A stretch of 5,418 nt of DNA from Verrucomicrobiota bacterium (GTDB taxonomy: Bacteria; Verrucomicrobiota; Verrucomicrobiia; Verrucomicrobiales; Akkermansiaceae). The stretch lies in NCBI GenBank assembly GCA_008932955.1, contig WBXE01000167.1, forward strand, positions 1 through 5,418, written 5' to 3'. How positions within the stretch are numbered: the first letter of the stretch is position 1; every line of letters begins with the position of its first letter. The notes under the pieces are model-generated. The model ran no database searches. It saw only the letters and a list, made by a program, of their open reading frames with translations, and was not told the DNA's origin. This document shows positions 1 through 5,418 of this stretch, one piece after another. The position numbers were made by a program, and so were the translations under genes.

Positions 1-57
1 GCCAACTTGTCCAATTTCCGCATGGTTTGAGGATGTGTGTTCGCGGTCATTACCAGA

Positions 58-72
58 CGGCTCACCGAGCCG
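58..72. other. Small GC-rich hairpin downstream of the spermidine-synthase-like gene
   Basis: CGGCTC (58-63) and GAGCCG (67-72) form a perfect 6-base stem with a 3-base loop, about 85 bases beyond the stop of the minus-strand gene. No T-run follows on either strand, so this is not a canonical intrinsic terminator. It may be a transcript-end structure or chance in GC-rich DNA. Confidence 0.3.
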
Positions 73-141
73 GAGTGGCCCCTCGCCTCTAGCCAATCGA
101 CATCTGCCCTTCTGCCGCGTCCATCGCCTGCAAGCTCGAAT

Positions 142-168
142 ATGACTTTTTATCTGTCACCATGTCTT
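142..168 (-). repeat. Short dispersed repeat, left copy
   Basis: Positions 145-168 match 1009-1032 in the same orientation with one mismatch in 24 bases (C161 against T1025). The minus-strand core reads AAGACATGGTGACAGAT. A wider alignment, from ATGAC at 142, also fits the right copy if that copy carries a 9-base duplication. This copy supplies the last three codons and TGA stop (157-159) of the spermidine-synthase-like gene. TGAC (143-146), GTCA (156-159) and TGAC (169-172) alternate, so short imperfect hairpins are possible. Confidence 0.8.
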
Positions 169-927
169 TGACCGGCCCGCGACTGGCGCGACCGCCACAT
201 ACACCGTGCTGACGGCGTCGCGGTCCTGATGGGGATTGGGGAAACGCACGACATGCGCCTCGCAGCTGGTGAACACGCCGGTGAGAGAGGCGATGAATCC
301 GGCATCGGGCGGATCATCCGACCACAACGCGAACACGCCGCCCGGGTGCAGGTGGCCGACCAAGCGGCGCAGTCCCTCCGGCTCGTAGAAGGCTGAGTTG
401 CCTTGATGGAGGAGTTTCGAGGGTGAGTGGTCGATGTCGAGTAGCACGGCATGATAGAGCCGCCCGGCCGCCAGCGGGTCGAAGCACGGTTCACTGCCGC
501 GGGACAGTGCGAGTTGGAAAAAATCGCCGTGGACCAAGCGGCAGCGGGGGTCAGCGGTGAGGCCTGGACCCAGCGGCACGAGGCCAAGCTGGTGCCACTC
601 GATGACGGCCTTGAGGAAATCCACCACCAGCAACGAGCCCACCTCGGGAACCTCCAGCGCGGCGCGCGCGGTATATCCCAAGCCCAAGCCGCCGACCACT
701 ACCTCGAGGGCTTGCCCCGGAAAGGCAGCTTTGGCCGCCGCTAACCCCAGGCGCGAGAGCGCCTGCTCGACCTCGGTGAACAAGCTGGTCATCAAAAAGG
801 CGTCGCCGAGGATAATTTCGTAAACCTCGATGTCATCGAGGGCCGGGAGCAGCCGCCGTCGCAGAATGAGATCGCCCAGCGGGGTTTTCCGGTAGTCGAG
901 TTCCTCGAAGCGTCGCTTTGCCTGCAT
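157..927 (-). CDS. Spermidine-synthase-like / class I SAM-fold protein of unknown substrate
   Basis: A cytoplasmic Rossmann-fold protein of the spermidine synthase-like type, 256 residues from the ATG at 927. That start was chosen because the family typically opens shortly before an RFEELDYR-T-LGDL segment; an ATG at 954 and a TTG at 966 are in-frame alternatives, and none has a Shine-Dalgarno sequence. Motifs from 927: glycine-rich nucleotide loop GGLGLGYTARAA (about 79-90), VVDFLKAVIEWH (from about 101, acidic end of strand 2), HGDFF (133-137), LLDIDHSP (162-169) and PGGVFALWSDDPPD (195-208). Whether it is an aminopropyltransferase or a methyltransferase cannot be told; the usual polyamine-binding signature is not recognisable, and databases often label such proteins simply spermidine synthase. 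The last three codons (KTW) and the stop come from a short dispersed repeat, so the natural C-terminus probably lay near STVYVA. The gene is separated from ftsW by about 125 bases that include a second repeat copy. Confidence 0.82.
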   Translation of the reverse strand: MQAKRRFEELDYRKTPLGDLILRRRLLPALDDIEVYEIILGDAFLMTSLFTEVEQALSRLGLAAAKAAFPGQALEVVVGGLGLGYTARAALEVPEVGSLLVVDFLKAVIEWHQLGLVPLGPGLTADPRCRLVHGDFFQLALSRGSEPCFDPLAAGRLYHAVLLDIDHSPSKLLHQGNSAFYEPEGLRRLVGHLHPGGVFALWSDDPPDAGFIASLTGVFTSCEAHVVRFPNPHQDRDAVSTVYVAVAPVAGRSKTW

Positions 928-996
928 GGCCGAGTGTAGGGAGGCGCTGGCCATCAGGACAGACAATCCGTGTGAATCGGCGTATTATGCTCAACC

Positions 997-1032
997 ATGA
1001 CTTTTACTACTTTTTATCTGTCACTATGTCTT
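997..1032 (-). repeat. Short dispersed repeat, right copy with 9-base tandem duplication
   Basis: The second direct copy lies between ftsW and the spermidine-synthase-like gene. Positions 1009-1032 match 145-168 with one mismatch. The copy is 9 bases longer because AAAAGTAGT is followed by AAAAGTCAT on the minus strand, a near-tandem duplication. CTGGCGCG also occurs just beyond both copies (183-190 and 1041-1048), which may be a degraded extension of the repeat or chance. The copy sits 20 bases after the ftsW stop. Confidence 0.78.
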
Positions 1033-1051
1033 GCGCTCCCCTGGCGCGCCG

Positions 1052-2200
1052 TTAGAGCCGCACCGCGAGGCGGGTTTTGCGACTCAGCGGGAATTCCTGC
1101 GGGGCCGCGCATTGGGAGCGGCGGTGAATGCCCACCAACAAGCCGACGGCGGCCAGGCTGAAGACCAGGCTGGTGCCGCCATAGCTGACGAAGGGCAGCG
1201 GCAGGCCGTCGTTGGGGAGCACGGCGGTGGTGACGGCGATATTTTGGATGGAGGGGACGACGATGAGGCAGGTGATGCCCAGAGCGAGGCAACGGTTGAA
1301 CACCTGGGTGGCTTGGACGGCGATGCCGATGCCGGCCACCGCGATGAGGACAAAGCAGAGGACGACGCCGAGGGTGGCTGGCAGGCCGAGTTCCTCCCCG
1401 ATGACCGGGAAAATGAAGTCGATGTGGGCAAAGGTGAGGGTGCCGAATTTTTCGATGCCATTGCCGAGGCCCACGCCCCAAGGGCCGCCATTGCCGAGGG
1501 CGAGCAGCGAGCGCCATTGCTGCATGCCCTTGTCGGCTTGGTAGATCGGGTTTTCCAGATCCAACCAGGCGACGACGCGGGACCAGCGGACTTCGTTGTT
1601 GTAGATGTAATACAAAGCGCCGGTGATGGCGAGCAGGGCGGTGGGGATGAGGTAGCGCAGGCGCGTTCCCATGCAAAATAGCAATCCTGCCACCACCATC
1701 GCCAGGGTCAGCGCGGTGCCCACATCGGTTTCCGCGGCAATGAGCAGCAGTGGCACGCCGGCGAGAATGCCAGGCATGACAAAGCCCCGCCAGAAACTGT
1801 GCACCTCAGTCTGCCAGCGGGCAAACCAGGCCGCCAGCGCAATAACGGTGACGAGTTTGGCAATTTCGGAGGGTTGGAATTGTGGGAGGCCGGGAAATTG
1901 CACCCAGCGCTTGGAGCCGTAGGTATCCACGCCGACCACGGGGGCGAAGCACAGGGCTAACAGAATGCAAACGCCCGCCAGCATCCACAGTGAATGCTTG
2001 CGCAGCCACTCTGGAGAGACCCATGCAGCGACGATGGCCAAGACCAGACCGGCGACCGCCATGCGCGCCTGGTGGATGAGGAAAAAATAGGGTTCTTCGT
2101 GGCCATGCACCCAGACGCTGGTACTCGCCAAGGTAGTGAGGCCGATGGCGAGGAGAGCCGCGACGGACGAACAAAGCAAGAGGGATGCCTGGCGGAGCAT
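1052..2200 (-). CDS. ftsW: Septal peptidoglycan glycosyltransferase FtsW (SEDS family)
   Basis: A 382-residue polytopic membrane protein of the SEDS family, which polymerises glycan strands from lipid II with a partner class B penicillin-binding protein. Visible family motifs are GSKRW (95-99), QPSEIAK (109-115), ETDVGTA (157-163), GNGGPWGVGLGNGIEK (236-251), HIDFIF (259-264) followed by GEELG (268-272), and LPNDGLPLPFVSYGGTS (328-344). Asp261 corresponds to the acidic residue reported as essential in RodA and FtsW; the residue before it is Ile where Thr is usual. About ten hydrophobic segments are spread along the chain, and the tail after 360 is short and basic. FtsW is preferred over RodA because of the GLGNGIEK motif and the mur-cluster context, although the two paralogues are similar. 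The ATG at 2200 lies 9 bases after the LysM gene stop and has no Shine-Dalgarno sequence. The gene ends the tightly packed run; the next gene begins over 80 bases later. Confidence 0.93.
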   Translation of the reverse strand: MLRQASLLLCSSVAALLAIGLTTLASTSVWVHGHEEPYFFLIHQARMAVAGLVLAIVAAWVSPEWLRKHSLWMLAGVCILLALCFAPVVGVDTYGSKRWVQFPGLPQFQPSEIAKLVTVIALAAWFARWQTEVHSFWRGFVMPGILAGVPLLLIAAETDVGTALTLAMVVAGLLFCMGTRLRYLIPTALLAITGALYYIYNNEVRWSRVVAWLDLENPIYQADKGMQQWRSLLALGNGGPWGVGLGNGIEKFGTLTFAHIDFIFPVIGEELGLPATLGVVLCFVLIAVAGIGIAVQATQVFNRCLALGITCLIVVPSIQNIAVTTAVLPNDGLPLPFVSYGGTSLVFSLAAVGLLVGIHRRSQCAAPQEFPLSRKTRLAVRL

Positions 2201-2209
2201 GGGGGTGGA

Positions 2210-3181
2210 TCAGTGTGGAATGACCAGGGTCATGCCGGAATTGAGTTTGGCGGGATCGCTGATGTTGTTGGCCCGCAATAAGGCGGCCTGGTCAATTTTG
2301 TAGCGTTTGGCGATGCGGTAGAGGTTGTCGCCCGACTTCACCGTGTAACTTTGCTTGCTGGCAGACGCCGTGGCCTTGGGAGTATCCTTCGCCGTCTTGG
2401 CTGTATCCTTGGCAGTTTTGGCGGGGACCGTATCCTTCGCAGTCTTAGGAGTGTCCTTCGCAGTCTTAGGAGTATCCTTTGCCGTCTTGAGTGTAGCCGT
2501 GTCCTTCGTGGTCTTGGGAGTATCCTTTGTAGTCTTGAGTGTAGCCGTATCCTTTGCGGTCTTGGCTGCGGCAAGCTCATGCACGACTCCGGGATGAACC
2601 AGCAATCGCTGCGGAGGCGGGGTGGCCTCCACTGGTGGCACTTCCACCAAGTCGTGCTCGGCGCTCAAGGCGACCGGCTTGCGCAAGGCCACCACCATCG
2701 CGGACTCCTTGGCCACTATGCTTTTGGGCGGTAGCTTGAACGTCAGTCCTGCCGTGATCGGCTTGTTCTGATTGGCGGACCGCAGGGCGGCTTCATCCAC
2801 GCCTTCCCGGGCGGCGATGCGGGCATAAGTATCACCTGCCACCCCCATGCAGGTCGCGTCGTCGGGGCCGAACTGCGGTGGATTATCGGTGCGCGGTTTA
2901 GGGGAGGTGGTGGCCGAAGCAGCCGGCGGGGTGGCTTTGGCTACGGAATGATCGTTGAGGAAATTGAGGTGGATGAAATACAACGCGATGGCCACCACGT
3001 GGATCAGGAAAATGATGGTAAAGCCGCGCGAGATGCGCGCGCTGTGATTCTCGTTTTCAAAATCTTCGGCGGTGGCAGTGGTGGCGACGCGCTGGTTGCG
3101 GTGGCGGGTCACGGCGTGGATGCGCTTGAAAAACCCGTTAGATACGGGGCGGCGTTTGACTGGGAGGGAGCGTGGATTCAT
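2210..3181 (-). CDS. Membrane-anchored LysM-domain protein with TAKDT-type repeat linker
   Basis: A 323-residue protein, probably a bitopic membrane protein that binds peptidoglycan. A basic N-terminus (residues 1-50, rich in Arg/Lys, probably cytoplasmic) precedes one hydrophobic segment at about 53-74. A Pro/Ala/Thr-rich stretch follows, then a degenerate LysM-like module at about 112-153 (GDTYARIAAREGVD, then an Asn-containing segment and GLTFKLP). A linker of eight KTAKDT-type units covers 207-268. The C-terminus is a typical LysM domain at about 278-322 (SYTVKSGDNLYRIAKRY, LLRANNI, LNSGMTLVIP). LysM domains bind the GlcNAc-containing glycan backbone. No catalytic domain is visible, so a structural or targeting role is inferred. 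The gene starts 6 bases after murD and ends 9 bases before ftsW, which ties it to septal wall synthesis. The linker has a biased composition but no frameshift. The specific function is unknown; the domain call is secure. Confidence 0.9.
   Translation of the reverse strand: MNPRSLPVKRRPVSNGFFKRIHAVTRHRNQRVATTATAEDFENENHSARISRGFTIIFLIHVVAIALYFIHLNFLNDHSVAKATPPAASATTSPKPRTDNPPQFGPDDATCMGVAGDTYARIAAREGVDEAALRSANQNKPITAGLTFKLPPKSIVAKESAMVVALRKPVALSAEHDLVEVPPVEATPPPQRLLVHPGVVHELAAAKTAKDTATLKTTKDTPKTTKDTATLKTAKDTPKTAKDTPKTAKDTVPAKTAKDTAKTAKDTPKATASASKQSYTVKSGDNLYRIAKRYKIDQAALLRANNISDPAKLNSGMTLVIPH
2378..2563 (-). repeat. In-frame tandem repeat coding a Lys/Thr/Asp linker
   Basis: Eight degenerate in-frame units of 21 or 27 bases encode 7- or 9-residue repeats of the form KT(A/T)KDT plus a short tail (P, A, ATL or VPA), residues 207-268 of the LysM protein. 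A higher-order 48-base unit (KTAKDTATLKTTKDTP, then KTTKDTATLKTAKDTP) occupies about 2468-2563, which suggests a fairly recent duplication. All units keep frame, so copy number can change without breaking the protein. Confidence 0.9.
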
Positions 3182-3187
3182 GGCGGG

Positions 3188-4492
3188 TTAGCGGAGTTGG
3201 TTGACCAGGTGGCGAAAGGTGTTGCCGCGCTGTTCGTAGCCGGCAAATTGGTCGAATGACGAGGTGCCCGGCGATAGCAGTACGGTGGAGCCGCGGGGTG
3301 CCAGCGCGCGCGCGACGTCGAGCGCCTCGGCAAGGGTGGTCACCGCCTGGCAAGTGACGGCCGGGGCGAACAGGTTCATCAGTGGTGCGGCGATCTGACC
3401 GAAGGTGACACAGGCCAGCGCCTTGTCGCGCAGCAGCGGCAGCACCGAAGAATAGTCCAAGCCCTTCTCCTTGCCGCCGGCCAGCAAGATCACCGGCCGG
3501 GTTTGCGAGCGCAGGGCGCTTTCCAGCGCGTGCAGGTTCGTCGCCTTGGAATCGTTGAGGTATTCGACCCCGTCGAGGGTGCGGACCAATTCGCAGCGGT
3601 GGGGTGGGGGACTGTAGCCGTGGAGCGCCTCGCGCATGACGGCGAGCGGAATGTCCAAGGCCTGGCAGGCAGCGAGCGCCGCCATGGCATTTTCTGCGTT
3701 ATGCAAACCGCGCAAGCCGCTGTCGTGCTCCATGTCTAACACTAAAGTGCCGCGCTGGCAGATGCGCTGGCCGTCGGAAAACCACTCGGCGGACTCATCC
3801 TGGGTGGAAAAGGTGACGAGCTTGGCGGCCAGTGGCGGCAGGGATTCGCCGGCGCGCAGCACCGCGGTGTCGGCCGCCGTTTGGTTTTTAAAAATGCGCA
3901 ATTTGGCGGCAAAGTAGGCCTCCACGCCCGGGTAGCGGTCGAGGTGGTCGGGGGCGAAGTTGAGCCAAACCGCTACGATCGGACGCAGGCTGCGGATGGT
4001 TTCGAGTTGAAACGAACTGAGCTCAAGCGCCACCACTGCCGGCGGATTGGTTTGCAGCAACACCTCGCTGAATGGCAGGCCGTAATTGCCGCAAGCCGTG
4101 CCGCCCAGTCCGGCGTGGCCGAGGATGCGCGCTATCAGTTCGGTGGTCGTCGTCTTGCCGTTGGTGCCGGTGATGCCGATGATCCGCCCCGCATAGTGGC
4201 GCGCCGCCAATTCCACTTCGCCGATGACCTCCCCCGCCTGCTGGGCAAACGCGGCGACCAAGGGGCCGTAGGTGTCGATGCCCGGACTCGCAACTAACAA
4301 ATCGCAGGGTTGCGCCTGTTCGGGAGTGGCGTGAGGATGCAGCGCGATGCCCTCAGACATCCCGGCGAACGCCTCGGCAGCGCCAGCATCCCACACCGGT
4401 ACGCTGGCACCTTCGCGCAGGGCCAGCGCCGCAGCCGCGCGGCCGCTGCGGCCGGCGCCGAGGATGGTCACGATTTTTCCAGCGAGGGTCAT
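3188..4492 (-). CDS. murD: UDP-N-acetylmuramoyl-L-alanine--D-glutamate ligase (MurD)
   Basis: MurD is a cytoplasmic ATP-dependent ligase that adds D-glutamate to UDP-MurNAc-L-Ala. The product is 434 residues, a normal length. The N-terminal Rossmann-like domain begins IVTILGAGRSGRAAAAL. The central Mur-ligase domain has the P-loop GITGTNGKTTTTEL (about 106-119), ELSSFQLE (157-164), NFAPDHLDRY (178-187) and YFAAKLRIF, whose Lys197 matches the carbamylated lysine of the family. The C-terminal domain has HNAENAMAA (264-272), PHRCE (297-301), LNDSKATN (312-319), GGKEKGLDYS (339-348) and SPGTSSFDQF (407-416). The ATG at 4492 was chosen because it lies just before the Rossmann strand and 4 bases after the mraY stop. 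The open frame continues upstream to 4849, but that part overlaps mraY and is a shadow. No Shine-Dalgarno sequence precedes the ATG, so coupling to mraY translation is likely. All key residues are present. Confidence 0.97.
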   Translation of the reverse strand: MTLAGKIVTILGAGRSGRAAAALALREGASVPVWDAGAAEAFAGMSEGIALHPHATPEQAQPCDLLVASPGIDTYGPLVAAFAQQAGEVIGEVELAARHYAGRIIGITGTNGKTTTTELIARILGHAGLGGTACGNYGLPFSEVLLQTNPPAVVALELSSFQLETIRSLRPIVAVWLNFAPDHLDRYPGVEAYFAAKLRIFKNQTAADTAVLRAGESLPPLAAKLVTFSTQDESAEWFSDGQRICQRGTLVLDMEHDSGLRGLHNAENAMAALAACQALDIPLAVMREALHGYSPPPHRCELVRTLDGVEYLNDSKATNLHALESALRSQTRPVILLAGGKEKGLDYSSVLPLLRDKALACVTFGQIAAPLMNLFAPAVTCQAVTTLAEALDVARALAPRGSTVLLSPGTSSFDQFAGYEQRGNTFRHLVNQLR

Positions 4493-4496
4493 GGGG

Positions 4497-5417
4497 TCAG
4501 GCGATTTTAAGCAGGGCGAGGCCGAAGAGGGCGAGCATGATCGAAAGGATCCAGAAGCGGGTGATGACCTGGTTTTCATGCCAGCCGGCCAACTCGAAAT
4601 GATGATGGATGGGGGCCATGCGGAAGATGCGTTTGCGGCGGAGTTTGAACGAGCCGACCTGGAGGATGACGGACATGGCCTCCATGACGAAGACCCCGCC
4701 GATGATGACGAGCATGAGTTCCTGTTTGGTGCAGATGGCGGCGCTGCCCAGAGCCCCGCCGATGGCCAGCGAGCCGGTGTCGCCCATAAACACCTTAGCC
4801 GGATGACAGTTGAACCACAAAAACCCGAAGCAGGCCCCCACCAGCGCAAACAAAAAGACCGATAACTCGCCCAGATACGGGTTGTGTGGAATGACCAGAT
4901 ATTCCGTCGCGATGTAAAACCGGTGCGCCAAATAGGCCAGCACCGCGTAGGCCAGCGCCGTGCTGATGGTGCAGCCGGTGGCCAGACCGTCCAATCCGTC
5001 GGTTAGATTCACCGCATTTGAACAGCCGACAATGATGAAGGCGAAAAACGGGATGGTGAGCCAATGCAAATTGAGCAAGGGGAATTTCCACAGTGGGAAA
5101 CACAGCGCGCCGATGCTCAGCGGGGAGTTGCCCAGGCAAAAACCCGCACCATCGGTGAGTTGTTGGCGGGTGGCACCGATGCCCGACACCTCCGGTTTAT
5201 AGTAGATGAAACACGCCGCGACCAAGGCGATGGCCACCTGCCACAGCAACTTGCGCCGTCCGCTGATGCCGTCGGCTTTCTTCTCCTTGACCTTCTTGTA
5301 ATCGTCGCACATCCCTAACAGACCGCAGGCGGCCATGGTGCAGGCGCAGAGGGCGACGAAGGGGTTGAGCGGGCGGGCCCACAGCAAGGTGGAGATGAGG
5401 ACTGAGCCGAGGATGAG
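4497..5417 (-). CDS. mraY: Phospho-N-acetylmuramoyl-pentapeptide-transferase (MraY), 5' end missing
   Basis: MraY is a polytopic inner-membrane enzyme that transfers phospho-MurNAc-pentapeptide from UDP to undecaprenyl phosphate, making lipid I. The open frame enters from the right edge and 306 residues are visible; compared with the family, about 75 N-terminal residues lie outside the window. Family motifs appear in order: the LLWARPLNPF stretch, the Asp pair of GMCDDYKKV (visible residues about 38-39), NLTDGLDGLATG (about 137-148), VFMGDTGSLAIGG (about 209-221, with the third conserved Asp) and MAPIHHHFE (about 267-275). These include the three acidic residues known to be essential in MraY. 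Hydrophobic segments fill the space between motifs, and the protein ends normally in LALLKIA. The stop lies 4 bases before murD, which indicates co-transcription. No truncation other than the window edge is seen. Identification is very secure. Confidence 0.97.
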   Translation of the reverse strand, partial: LILGSVLISTLLWARPLNPFVALCACTMAACGLLGMCDDYKKVKEKKADGISGRRKLLWQVAIALVAACFIYYKPEVSGIGATRQQLTDGAGFCLGNSPLSIGALCFPLWKFPLLNLHWLTIPFFAFIIVGCSNAVNLTDGLDGLATGCTISTALAYAVLAYLAHRFYIATEYLVIPHNPYLGELSVFLFALVGACFGFLWFNCHPAKVFMGDTGSLAIGGALGSAAICTKQELMLVIIGGVFVMEAMSVILQVGSFKLRRKRIFRMAPIHHHFELAGWHENQVITRFWILSIMLALFGLALLKIA

Positions 5418-5418
5418 C

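Noticed and set aside
967..1030. Sigma-70 promoter for the spermidine-synthase-like gene
   Set aside because: GTGACA (minus strand, 1019-1024) resembles a -35 box and CATAAT a -10 box, but their spacing is about 30 bases, far from the usual 17, so no promoter is claimed.
142..1050. Integron-style gene cassette with attC sites
   Set aside because: The repeats are too short, lack the paired inverted core sites of attC, and the GTTAGAG at the ftsW stop (1051-1057) looks like chance.
1033..1051. Terminator after ftsW
   Set aside because: The GGCGCGCC palindrome at 1043-1050 is short, has no adequate loop, and is not followed by a T-run on the minus strand.
1031..1681. Plus-strand open frame of 216 codons opposite ftsW
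   Set aside because: It is entirely antisense to a gene with clear SEDS motifs, its composition is Gly/Asp/Ala/Glu-rich as expected of a GC-rich shadow, and it resembles no family I know.
2355..2597. Plus-strand frame reading a repetitive hydrophobic FAVLGVS peptide
   Set aside because: This is the antisense reading of the KTAKDT repeat of the LysM gene; the periodicity is inherited from the sense strand.
4493..4849. N-terminal extension of the murD frame upstream of 4492
   Set aside because: The extension overlaps the mraY coding sequence in another frame, and MurD homology starts at the ATG at 4492.
4347..4865. Plus-strand frame of 172 codons over the murD/mraY junction
   Set aside because: It is antisense to two well-conserved genes, has no recognisable motif, and is explained by the low stop-codon density of GC-rich DNA.

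Overview
The window holds one strand of a bacterial division and cell-wall (dcw-type) gene cluster. All convincing genes lie on the minus strand, so the genetic reading order runs from the right edge to the left: mraY (5' end cut by the right edge), murD, a gene for a membrane-anchored LysM protein, ftsW, and then a spermidine-synthase-like (SAM-fold) gene. The sequence is GC-rich. The order mraY-murD-LysM-ftsW, and start codons without Shine-Dalgarno sequences, suggest a member of the Verrucomicrobiota, probably near Opitutales. That placement rests on gene order and remembered family features, not on a search.

Right part (5418 to 1052): four genes packed with gaps of 4, 6 and 9 bases, almost certainly one transcription unit. 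MraY makes lipid I at the inner face of the membrane. MurD adds D-glutamate to the UDP-MurNAc-L-Ala precursor in the cytoplasm. FtsW polymerises lipid II at the septum. The LysM protein between murD and ftsW has one membrane segment, an extracytoplasmic Lys/Thr/Asp repeat linker and a C-terminal peptidoglycan-binding LysM domain, so it plausibly tethers the division machinery to the wall.

Left part (1051 to 1): after ftsW the dense packing ends. The next gene, encoding a spermidine-synthase-like protein of unknown substrate, stands where murG or another mur gene is often found. It is bracketed by two direct copies of a short repeat (24 aligned bases, one mismatch), and the left copy supplies its last three codons and stop. 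The leftmost 140 bases hold a small GC-rich hairpin and an open minus-strand frame that runs off the edge; no gene could be identified there.

The points most worth a second look are the repeat pair around the spermidine-synthase-like gene, the eight-unit repeat linker of the LysM protein, and the C-rich, Shine-Dalgarno-free starts shared by the genes.
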